Below are positions 1 to 5,276 of a stretch of 5,276 nucleotides of DNA, in pieces. Every line of letters starts with the position of its first letter. Position 1 is the first letter of the stretch. Source of the stretch: Gammaproteobacteria bacterium (GTDB taxonomy: Bacteria > Pseudomonadota > Gammaproteobacteria > Enterobacterales > Alteromonadaceae); assembly GCA_023380515.1 (NCBI GenBank), contig JAMCRH010000074.1:1-5276 (forward strand), read 5' to 3'. Below the pieces are notes generated by a model. The model did not search any database. It was not told where the DNA came from and saw only the letters and a program-made list of their open reading frames with translations. Made by a program: the position numbers and the translations under genes.

Positions 1-1234
1 AGAAGTGAATATCAAGCGGTAACCCGGCAAGCTCCAAAACGCGCCGCCATTTTTTGCCATAAGCTTTCTTATCCCACGGCTGTTCTATACCTTGCAGCGC
101 CATTTTGTCAGACGGAAACATAAGGCCGCTGGTAGGCTTCCCACGTTGAACGCGCCATTTGTTCAGCACCTCGGCAAGCTCGCCTAAAATTGGAAACTCT
201 ACTTCTATAGGGTTCGGGTGGTGCTTGGTCTTGGTAGGTACAAATCTCAGAATGTCATATTCTGAGCCTTTCGCGTGAAGCTGCTTAATGTCTTGCCAGC
301 GTAAATGCAAAATGTCTTTTGGCCGCATACCAGTAAGCCGGGCAATATGGGCAAAGGGTATAAACCAGCAAGGGTACTCTAGCCCTCTCAGATCGGCTAG
401 GTGCTGATTCTTTTCAAGTCTGAGGCTGCGTGTCCGTTTTGCAATTACGTCTTGTCCGTATGCTTTTAGCCCAACTTGGATAAGTTCGCGTTGCTTGTCA
501 TTGAGCAGGTCACGCCCTAAGTTATAAGCTTCGTTGTGTTGCTCTTGCCTTTCCTTTTCTTCAATAGTCGCGCCCCGTAACTTAATACCTTTTAACGGGT
601 AGTCATCTAAAACTGGTTCATCGTTTACATGGCCGTTCTTTTGGCCTGCTGCATACTTCAACATGGCAGCGAATGCGCCAAAGTAGCTTTTACGGGTGGT
701 GTGCCATACGCCCTTATAGGTTTTTCCTTTTCGGGTAAACTCTCGGCACATCATTTCAGCTTCCCAGTTTCGTATATCTCTAAGGGTTAGCTGGTTCATC
801 GGCACTTTCCACAACGAGCCAAAGTTCTGTTTGATCTTGTTTAGCGTTGCGCGTGCGTTTTCTTTGCCACATTTTTGCTCAAGGGCTGGCGCGTACACCT
901 CACTAAAATATCGACCTACTTCTAAAACGCTCTGTGTGCGCTTCTGCGCGGCTAACGCTTCTCGCTTCGCTATCGGGTCAGCTTCGCCTTTAGTGATCCC
1001 TGTACGCCAATCTAAGGCTATCTGCGCGGCTTCTTGTGGCTTCATAGCAGGATAGCCGCCAATAGTTACCCTGCGGCGCTTTCTGCCTGCATCCTGATAA
1101 CTCAAGCGCCAGCTTGCACCCTTACTGTTTTTTCGCAAATGAAAACCCGTAATGCTGTCGCAATGAAGCTCTTTACCTGTAGCTGCAGCATCAAAGAATT
1201 TTTTAGCCTGTGCGGTGGTGATAGATGTTTTCAT
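1..1234 (-). CDS. Tyrosine recombinase / P4-like phage integrase, C-terminus cut off by window edge
   Basis: Site-specific tyrosine recombinase, expected to integrate and excise the element lying to the left. I read 411 codons on the minus strand from ATG at 1232-1234 with no stop; the frame leaves the window at base 1. Residues about 1-90 resemble the Arm-DNA-bind (DUF4102) domain: TGKELHCDSITGFHLRK, then a basic patch GRKRRRVTIGGYPAMKPQEA. Residues about 105-210 look like the SAM-like core-binding domain. The catalytic domain shows the first Arg, R304, in ARLTGMRPKDILHLRW, and a beta-hairpin Lys, probably K337, in FVPTKTKHHPNP. The visible part ends at LPLDIHF, just before the expected RHxxxS box, so the second Arg, the His residues and the nucleophilic Tyr are unseen and activity cannot be judged. 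The start is supported by AAGGG six bases upstream. The 5' end faces the tRNA-Pro attachment site, as expected for an integrase. Roughly 60-80 residues are probably missing. Confidence 0.93.
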   Translation of the reverse strand, partial: MKTSITTAQAKKFFDAAATGKELHCDSITGFHLRKNSKGASWRLSYQDAGRKRRRVTIGGYPAMKPQEAAQIALDWRTGITKGEADPIAKREALAAQKRTQSVLEVGRYFSEVYAPALEQKCGKENARATLNKIKQNFGSLWKVPMNQLTLRDIRNWEAEMMCREFTRKGKTYKGVWHTTRKSYFGAFAAMLKYAAGQKNGHVNDEPVLDDYPLKGIKLRGATIEEKERQEQHNEAYNLGRDLLNDKQRELIQVGLKAYGQDVIAKRTRSLRLEKNQHLADLRGLEYPCWFIPFAHIARLTGMRPKDILHLRWQDIKQLHAKGSEYDILRFVPTKTKHHPNPIEVEFPILGELAEVLNKWRVQRGKPTSGLMFPSDKMALQGIEQPWDKKAYGKKWRRVLELAGLPLDIHF

Positions 1235-1240
1235 AAATAG

Positions 1241-1248
1241 CCCTTTTT
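1241..1248 (-). promoter_or_regulatory. Ribosome-binding site of the integrase
   Basis: On the minus strand the sequence reads AAAAAGGG, followed by six bases (CTATTT) and then ATG at 1234. The AAGGG core and its spacing fit a Shine-Dalgarno site and fix the integrase start. No other in-frame start with a comparable site is seen. Confidence 0.7.
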
Positions 1249-1266
1249 GGCTGCCACTTGAAAACG

Positions 1267-1325
1267 AGGGGCAGAATAGGGGCAACTATAACGCATCAAG
1301 GGGCAAAAAACAGCAACTTAACGCA
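1267..1325. repeat. Cluster of short direct repeats upstream of the integrase (candidate arm-type or operator sites)
   Basis: Two repeat families are visible. AGGGGCA(A/G) occurs at 1267-1274, 1278-1285 and 1299-1306, with starts 11 and 21 bases apart, so the copies lie on about the same helix face. A second pair is GCAACTATAACGCA at 1282-1295 and GCAACTTAACGCA at 1313-1325, with starts 31 bases apart. The repeats lie between the integrase start and the attachment core, where tyrosine integrases usually have arm-type sites and where excisionase or repressor proteins bind. That role is inferred from position and phasing only. Confidence 0.5.
1273..1299 (-). promoter_or_regulatory. Possible integrase promoter (weak)
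   Basis: Two minus-strand -10 candidates exist. TATAGT (1285-1290) matches five of six consensus bases but has no good -35 at 17 bases; TTGCTG lies 20 bases further up. TATTCT (1273-1278) has TTGATG (1294-1299) upstream at a short 15-base spacing. Both overlap the AGGGGCA and GCAACT repeats, so proteins bound there could block transcription of the integrase. A promoter must lie in this area, but the exact choice is uncertain. Confidence 0.35.
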
Positions 1326-1353
1326 ACAATGAAAGGCGGCTAAAATCCACCGC

Positions 1354-1382
1354 AAGCCTTTAAAAATAAGGCCAAAGCCTTT
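1354..1382. repeat. Paired AAGCCTTT direct repeat near the attachment core
   Basis: AAGCCTTT occurs at 1354-1361 and again at 1375-1382, with starts 21 bases apart. A related inverted copy, AAAGGC, lies at 1332-1337. The pair is A/T-flanked and lies on the element side of the tRNA fragment, so it could be a second set of integrase or accessory protein sites. The motif is short, so chance is not excluded. Confidence 0.3.
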
Positions 1383-1416
1383 TCTGGTGCGGTCTGTAGA
1401 AAATCACATGGGTTTA

Positions 1417-1462
1417 CATGGGGTGTCAGGGGTCGCTGGTTCAAATCCAGTCACGCCGACCA
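1417..1462 (+). pseudogene. 3' fragment of tRNA-Pro(GGG); attachment-site core (att)
   Basis: The sequence matches the 3' part of a bacterial tRNA-Pro with anticodon GGG. The anticodon loop is ATGGGGT (1418-1424, anticodon 1420-1422), followed by the 3' anticodon stem GTCAG (1425-1429), variable loop GGGTC (1430-1434), T stem and loop GCTGG/TTCAAAT/CCAGT (1435-1451), 3' acceptor strand CACGCCG (1452-1458), discriminator A and encoded CCA (1460-1462). No proper D arm or 5' anticodon stem precedes it, so it cannot make a working tRNA. Integrases that target tRNA genes leave such a 3' copy at one end of the element while the gene is rebuilt at the other end. The fragment points towards the chromosome, so the intact tRNA-Pro should lie beyond the left edge, at the far end of the element. 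Confidence 0.85.
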
Positions 1463-1477
1463 AAAAATACATGAAAG

Positions 1478-1512
1478 AAAGGGGTTCAGATTATTATCTA
1501 AACCCCTTTTTT
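1478..1512 (+). terminator. Rho-independent terminator of the tRNA-Pro locus, probably bidirectional
   Basis: A 13-position stem, AAAGGGGTTCAGA (1478-1490) with TCTAAACCCCTTT (1497-1509), has one C/A mismatch, a six-base loop TTATTA and six T at 1507-1512. It begins 16 bases after the tRNA CCA end, as expected for a terminator of the original tRNA transcript. On the minus strand the stem is followed by TTTCTTT, so it can also end transcription arriving from the S9 peptidase gene, which converges on it. Confidence 0.85.
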
Positions 1513-1548
1513 ATGACTACAAAACGATGAATTGAAGGTTGATGCAAC

Positions 1549-1563
1549 GGCTAGCAACTAGCC
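1549..1563 (-). other. Small hairpin directly after the S9 peptidase stop
   Basis: GGCTAG (1549-1554) and CTAGCC (1558-1563) are perfect inverted copies around a three-base loop, directly adjoining the peptidase TAG stop at 1564-1566. No T run follows, so it is not a complete terminator. It could protect the 3' end of the messenger or be chance. The stretch 1513-1548 holds only a further four-base-pair inverted repeat, GTTG (1538-1541) with CAAC (1545-1548), and nothing else I recognise. Confidence 0.35.
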
Positions 1564-3537
1564 CTACTCGCCGCCAATGTGTTCAGCTAAAAAGTCGAGC
1601 ATCATCTGCCAGCGTTCAATATTGTTCTCTGATTTATAGAACCCATGACCTTCTGACTGTTTAACCAGTACAGTGTAATCACGTTCATACCGCTTTAATG
1701 CAGCCTCCATTCGATGTAAGTGCTCTATCGGTGCACGCATGTCGCGTCCGCCATGCACTAACAATAGCGGCCGGCGTAAACGTTCAATTTGATGACTCGG
1801 CGATTGCCCCCGTAACTGCTCTTGTTCGGTCCCGAGCGCACGCTGCAAGTATGCCAAGCCAAAATCACTTTGCGGCAAATCTCCGAGAGTAAACATCAGC
1901 TCTAAATCATAAAATCCACTCAGACTAATCGCGCATTGATAGACTTCTGGGTATTCTATTGCCGACATCACTGCAGCATAGCCACCAAATGACGCGCCAT
2001 AAATACAAATGCGTTCAGGGTCGATAAGCTTTTGATCCACCAAGTGCTGCACGCCATCAGTGATATCAGCAAGAATACCCCGCCCCCATTGCTCAAAACC
2101 TGCGCGCTCAAAGGCCAAACCAAAGCCTGAAGAACCCCGAAAATTTGGTTGTAAGACAGCATAACCATGGTCGGCGAGTAGTTTTGCTTCTAAATTAATA
2201 ATCCCCATTGAATCACGCACACCAATCGGGCCACCGTGAGGCATGACAACAAGTGGTAACTCTTTCTTATTATCGCCTGCTGGCAAGGTCAGTAAGCCGT
2301 GAATTTCAACGCCTGCTCGTGTTTGATAGCGAATGGCCTGAGTAAAGGGTATTGAACGGTCTTGTAACCATGGGCGACTTTGCGCGAGTAGTTCAAGTTC
2401 ATTCGTTTCTTGGTTAAACAAGTAAAACTGACGTGAACGGTTGGCCGATTGTACGGTAAGGATTTGCTTAGAGTTATCTGCTGTTGCGGAGTGAATCTGC
2501 ACCTGTTGCGCTGGAAAGGTCGCTAATATTCGCTGAAAGCTTTCGACATCTGCATCAGAGCGACTGTCATCAAAGAAAACGTGTTCAAATCCCTCAAATT
2601 CGAAGCGTGCACCGATGACTTGCTGTGGTCGTCCGTATTTGAAACGAAATATCGGCTCGAGATCAACGAGTGGATGGCTAGCGATCAATGTCTCTTTATT
2701 ATCGCTGAAATTAAAGCTGGCAATCGCATAAGTGTCCGTGGCATGCGCTGATAAACCGACCAGGTCCTCTCCGTTATTTGCGAAGGTCAGTGGAATGAAA
2801 CCGCCCTCTAACTCATCTTCTTCGCTGATTTTTTCCCAATTGGCGCGTGCATTTGGTCGATACATCATCACCACATGGTTCGGGTTATCCGGTGAAACGC
2901 CTCTCGCAATCCTGACTGTGCCGGTATTGTCCGTCAATAAGTGAATTTGCGAACCACGAAAGGTCCGCACCGGCACTCGCCCTTCACTGCGTTTGCGACC
3001 GCTGTCTACACGCATACGATAGAGATCAAGAAACGGTTGCGATTCACGCATACTGAACTGCGAAATGAGGACTTCGCCATTCCGATCGGGGAGTAAATCA
3101 ATCAATTCAGCGAAAACAAAATCACCATCACGAGAGCGCGGCCCGGTGAGGATGACCCGTCGTGAGCCATCGGCATCCATGGCGATCAGCTCACCGGTTG
3201 CGATTGGATGTTCTAGTGCACCAATTTCTCGTGCCGTGGTCATTAGCAGTCGATTATTGCTAACCCAGTGAAAATCATCCACGGACTCATTTCCGCGCAA
3301 ATGCGTCGCCGAAAGCACTGCACGTGACTGCAGATCCAGCACAGTAAGGCGGATTGCACCGTCATTGTCGCGACTCGTTGCAGCTAGGTAATCGCCTTGC
3401 GGAGAGATTTTGATATCAATGAATTGCGAAGGCCGCGCATAATCGGCGAGGTCTAATCCACTGGTTGTGTTGGCGAATCCCACCATGCTAATCAGCCCGA
3501 GTACAATTAACCCGACTTTTAGCCACACTCCTTTCAT
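1564..3537 (-). CDS. Secreted S9-family serine peptidase (prolyl oligopeptidase / acylaminoacyl-peptidase type)
   Basis: Complete protein of 657 residues, a usual length for this family of dipeptidyl- or acylaminoacyl-peptidases, which cleave short peptides. Residues 1-22 form a signal peptide (basic start, hydrophobic run LIVLGLISMVG, likely cut after GFA), so it should act in the periplasm or outside the cell. Residues about 25-400 fit the N-terminal beta-propeller that restricts substrate size; I see no clear repeat motif in it. The C-terminal alpha/beta hydrolase domain has HGGP (434-437), NFRGSSGFG (465-473), nucleophile S516 in GASFGGY, D599 in HGGRD and H631 in EGHGF, so the catalytic triad is complete and well spaced. 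The ATG at 3537 has AAGGT ten bases upstream. The gene follows ltaE by 90 bases with no terminator between, so they may share a transcript. Substrate preference cannot be read from the sequence. Confidence 0.94.
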   Translation of the reverse strand: MKGVWLKVGLIVLGLISMVGFANTTSGLDLADYARPSQFIDIKISPQGDYLAATSRDNDGAIRLTVLDLQSRAVLSATHLRGNESVDDFHWVSNNRLLMTTAREIGALEHPIATGELIAMDADGSRRVILTGPRSRDGDFVFAELIDLLPDRNGEVLISQFSMRESQPFLDLYRMRVDSGRKRSEGRVPVRTFRGSQIHLLTDNTGTVRIARGVSPDNPNHVVMMYRPNARANWEKISEEDELEGGFIPLTFANNGEDLVGLSAHATDTYAIASFNFSDNKETLIASHPLVDLEPIFRFKYGRPQQVIGARFEFEGFEHVFFDDSRSDADVESFQRILATFPAQQVQIHSATADNSKQILTVQSANRSRQFYLFNQETNELELLAQSRPWLQDRSIPFTQAIRYQTRAGVEIHGLLTLPAGDNKKELPLVVMPHGGPIGVRDSMGIINLEAKLLADHGYAVLQPNFRGSSGFGLAFERAGFEQWGRGILADITDGVQHLVDQKLIDPERICIYGASFGGYAAVMSAIEYPEVYQCAISLSGFYDLELMFTLGDLPQSDFGLAYLQRALGTEQEQLRGQSPSHQIERLRRPLLLVHGGRDMRAPIEHLHRMEAALKRYERDYTVLVKQSEGHGFYKSENNIERWQMMLDFLAEHIGGE

Positions 3538-3572
3538 ACCATTTTCTACCTTGTCGTAAGCGCTAAACAGCG

Positions 3573-3591
3573 AATGACTTGACTGGTCATT
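3573..3591. promoter_or_regulatory. Inverted repeat in the ltaE-S9 peptidase gap
   Basis: AATGAC (3573-3578) and GTCATT (3586-3591) are perfect inverted copies seven bases apart, lying 36-54 bases upstream of the peptidase start. There is no T run, so it is not a terminator. It could be an operator or a weak RNA hairpin. The 90-base gap shows no convincing sigma-70 promoter; TTGAAC on the minus strand (3621-3626) has no good -10 partner. Confidence 0.3.
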
Positions 3592-3627
3592 TCAGCACTC
3601 ATCGTCCGTGAATCGATTGCGTTCAAT

Positions 3628-4668
3628 TTACCTCGAAGCCTCAATTATCCCACGAATAAACTGTTCAACAATAAAATCAATGTAAGCAGATGTTACATTC
3701 ATATGAGTCACTAAGCGCATGCGTGCGGCGCTCGACAAAATAACCCCCTGTTGGCGACAATATGTGGCTGTTTTTTTCGCAAGTTCAGGATCTGCGAAAT
3801 TAACATAAACCATATTTGTCACGGCTGGCTCTACCTGCACCGTGTCGATTCCCTGAGCGGAGATCGCTGCAGCAAGCTGGTTTGCTAGGGTTTCGGCATT
3901 GTCATGATCGTCTTGTAAGCGCGATATATTGTGATCGAGCGCATAATCAATCGCGGCTCCAACAATACCCGCCTGCCGCATACCACCACCCAACATTTTG
4001 CGCCAGCGTCGCGCTTTTTGAATAGTTTCTACATCAGCCGCTAACATCGATCCAATTGGCGCCCCTAACCCTTTAGAAAAACACACGGAGACACTATCGA
4101 AGCCTGACGTGAGCCTATGAATAGACTCGCCACTGGCAATGTGGGCATTAAACAAACGCGCACCATCAAGGTGAAGCTTAAGCTTGTGTTCCGATGCAAA
4201 GTCACGTGCGGCGCTTAGAAAAGACATCGGCATCACTTTGCCGGTATGGGTGTTTTCCAATGCTAAAAGTCTCGTCACTGGGAAATGCGGGTCATTCGGT
4301 TTGACTTTCTTTTTAAGCCCGACTAAATCTAACGTGCCGTCAGCCTGAATTGGCACAGTTTGTGGCACAATCCCACCCAACACTGCAGCGCCGCCTGCTT
4401 CATACCGATAGGTGTGATACTCCTCGCCGGCTAAATACTCTTCACCACGCTGACACTGACTCAACAATGCGAGCAAATTACTTTGTGTGCCACTCGTACA
4501 CAGCAGCGCCGCTTCCTTGTTTAATAGCTGAGCAACGCGCTGCTCCAGCTCATTCACGGTTGCATCTTCGCCATAAACATCATCACCAACAACTGCATCA
4601 GCCATGTATTGGCGCATTGCGTCGCTTGGCAAAGTAACCGTATCACTACGTAAATCAATGATTGTCAT
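3628..4668 (-). CDS. ltaE: Low-specificity L-threonine aldolase
   Basis: PLP-dependent fold-type I enzyme that splits L-threonine or L-allo-threonine into glycine and acetaldehyde in the cytosol. The protein begins MTIIDLRSDTVTLPS and has 346 residues, close to the roughly 333 of E. coli LtaE, with which it aligns from end to end from memory. Visible motifs are GDDVYGEDATVN near the N-terminus, the SGTQSN phosphate-binding segment, H85 in HTYRYEAGG (stacks on the cofactor in this family), LDGAR (D168, R171), the Schiff-base lysine K199 in CFSKGLGAPIG, and RWRKMLGGGMRQ. A longer frame could start at TTG 4686, but that codon lies in the T run of the upstream terminator, so I choose ATG 4668. 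The ribosome-binding site is weak (GCGAGA). The gene lies 60 bases after the M13 peptidase and 90 bases before the S9 peptidase. Confidence 0.95.
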   Translation of the reverse strand: MTIIDLRSDTVTLPSDAMRQYMADAVVGDDVYGEDATVNELEQRVAQLLNKEAALLCTSGTQSNLLALLSQCQRGEEYLAGEEYHTYRYEAGGAAVLGGIVPQTVPIQADGTLDLVGLKKKVKPNDPHFPVTRLLALENTHTGKVMPMSFLSAARDFASEHKLKLHLDGARLFNAHIASGESIHRLTSGFDSVSVCFSKGLGAPIGSMLAADVETIQKARRWRKMLGGGMRQAGIVGAAIDYALDHNISRLQDDHDNAETLANQLAAAISAQGIDTVQVEPAVTNMVYVNFADPELAKKTATYCRQQGVILSSAARMRLVTHMNVTSAYIDFIVEQFIRGIIEASR

Positions 4669-4684
4669 TATCGTCTCGCTTAGC

Positions 4685-4710
4685 AAAAAGGCAGCGCGAA
4701 CGCTGCCTTT
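4685..4710 (-). terminator. Rho-independent terminator of the M13 peptidase, UUCG loop
   Basis: On the minus strand a ten-base-pair stem, AAAGGCAGCG with CGCTGCCTTT (4701-4710 and 4687-4696), closes a TTCG tetraloop and runs into five T in total past the stem (TTTTT ending at 4685). It begins 18 bases after the M13 peptidase stop, the normal place for its terminator. The T run ends only 16 bases before the ltaE ATG, which leaves no room for a separate promoter after it. Confidence 0.88.
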
Positions 4711-4728
4711 CCATTTCCAGTCGTTAAC

Positions 4729-5276
4729 CTACCAAATTTTGATTCGTACCGACTCATCGCGGTACATCGCATCGCCTGGCTGAACATCAAACGCCTCATA
4801 AAACTCAGGCATATTCGACAGCGGCCCTAGAACTCGATATTTTCCTGGTGAATGAGGGCCAACCACCACTTGCCGACGCAGCGCCTCATCACGGAATTTA
4901 ATCCGCCAGATTTGTCCCCAACCAATGAAGAAACGCTGTTCTGGCGTAAATCCGTCGATCACTTCACCGCCACTTTCCCCAAGCGAATTGAAATAACCGC
5001 GCCAAGCGACATTCAACCCGCCGAGGTCTGCAATGTTTTCCCCGAGACTTAATGCACCTTGTAGATACAGGTCATCGATCGGGTTGAAACCACTAAACTG
5101 ATCAATCATGAGTGCCGCGCGCTCGCGGAATTGATTCTCGTCCTCTGGACTCCACCAATCACGCAAGTTACCTTCGCCGTCTGAGCGACGACCTTGATCG
5201 TCAAAGCCGTGTGTAATTTCATGCCCAATCACCGCACCAATGGCGCCATAGTTAATCGCATCGTCGGCAAGTGGTG
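4729..5276 (-). CDS. M13-family zinc metallopeptidase (neprilysin/PepO-like), C-terminal part only
   Basis: The last 181 residues of an M13 metalloendopeptidase, a family of enzymes of about 650-700 residues that cut short peptides on the N-terminal side of hydrophobic residues. The frame is open to the right edge, so the start is outside; the GTG at 5232 is an internal Val codon, because the upstream residues (INYGAIGAV) are conserved family sequence. The zinc site is present: HEITH at visible residues 18-22 (5209-5223) and ENIADLGG with the third ligand Glu at 79 (5026-5040). The His and Arg matching the substrate-binding pair of neprilysin are seen in PHSPGKYRVLG (visible 141 and 147), and the protein ends in IW, as in related family members. 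Any signal peptide or membrane anchor is not visible. A strong terminator follows the stop codon, so this gene may be the end of its own transcript. Confidence 0.95.
   Translation of the reverse strand, partial: PLADDAINYGAIGAVIGHEITHGFDDQGRRSDGEGNLRDWWSPEDENQFRERAALMIDQFSGFNPIDDLYLQGALSLGENIADLGGLNVAWRGYFNSLGESGGEVIDGFTPEQRFFIGWGQIWRIKFRDEALRRQVVVGPHSPGKYRVLGPLSNMPEFYEAFDVQPGDAMYRDESVRIKIW

Noticed and set aside
831..1240. Two overlapping small plus-strand reading frames (831-1055 and 1034-1240)
   Set aside because: They lie entirely or almost entirely antisense to the integrase, lack recognisable domains and have no convincing ribosome-binding site.
1390..1462. A complete, functional tRNA-Pro
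   Set aside because: The D arm is about four bases short, and the D stem and 5' anticodon stem would have to use the same bases.
1698..3271. Small reading frames within the S9 peptidase gene on both strands
   Set aside because: They overlap a well-supported 657-residue protein with a full catalytic triad, and their translations look like random shadow sequence.
4350..4637. A 95-residue plus-strand reading frame antisense to ltaE
   Set aside because: It has a His/Arg-rich shadow composition and lies opposite a conserved enzyme core.
4669..4686. Upstream TTG start for ltaE giving six extra residues
   Set aside because: The TTG is in the T run of the preceding terminator, while the family protein normally begins just before IDLRSDTVT, matching ATG 4668.
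5230..5232. GTG as the start of the M13 peptidase
   Set aside because: The codon is the Val before IGHEITH; conserved family sequence continues upstream to the window edge, so the gene is cut by the window and is not short.
1..5276. CRISPR array, insertion sequence ends or a defence gene cluster
   Set aside because: No regularly spaced long repeats, transposase or recognisable defence protein are visible. Any cargo of the element is outside the window.

Overview
The window is a junction between an integrated mobile element (left, about 1-1461) and a bacterial chromosome (right, about 1462-5276). All four protein genes lie on the minus strand. Base composition is moderate, the spacing is compact, the tRNA fragment looks gammaproteobacterial, and the chromosome carries several protein-degrading enzymes together. 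This suggests a marine gammaproteobacterium of the Alteromonadales type (Idiomarina-like), but that placement is a low-confidence guess from general resemblance and was not searched.

Left region. A tyrosine recombinase of the P4-like type (N-terminal Arm-DNA-bind/DUF4102-type domain) starts at 1234 and runs off the left edge, so its C-terminal catalytic residues are not visible. Its 5' side faces a gene-free stretch (1235-1563). That stretch holds a ribosome-binding site, weak promoter-like boxes, short direct repeats spaced by about whole helical turns, and a 46-base 3' fragment of a tRNA-Pro(GGG) gene running from the anticodon loop to the encoded CCA. A strong intrinsic terminator follows. 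This is the expected picture of an attachment site made by integration into the 3' half of a tRNA gene. The rest of the element, and probably the intact tRNA-Pro, should lie beyond the left edge.

Right region, in transcription order (right to left): the C-terminal part of an M13 (neprilysin/PepO-like) zinc metallopeptidase; a UUCG-loop terminator; a low-specificity L-threonine aldolase (ltaE); and a complete secreted S9 (prolyl oligopeptidase-type) serine peptidase, which converges on the tRNA terminator. The two peptidases suggest breakdown of oligopeptides outside the cytoplasm, with threonine aldolase using the released amino acids. The genes are ordinary one by one. The most informative part of the window is the recombination site.
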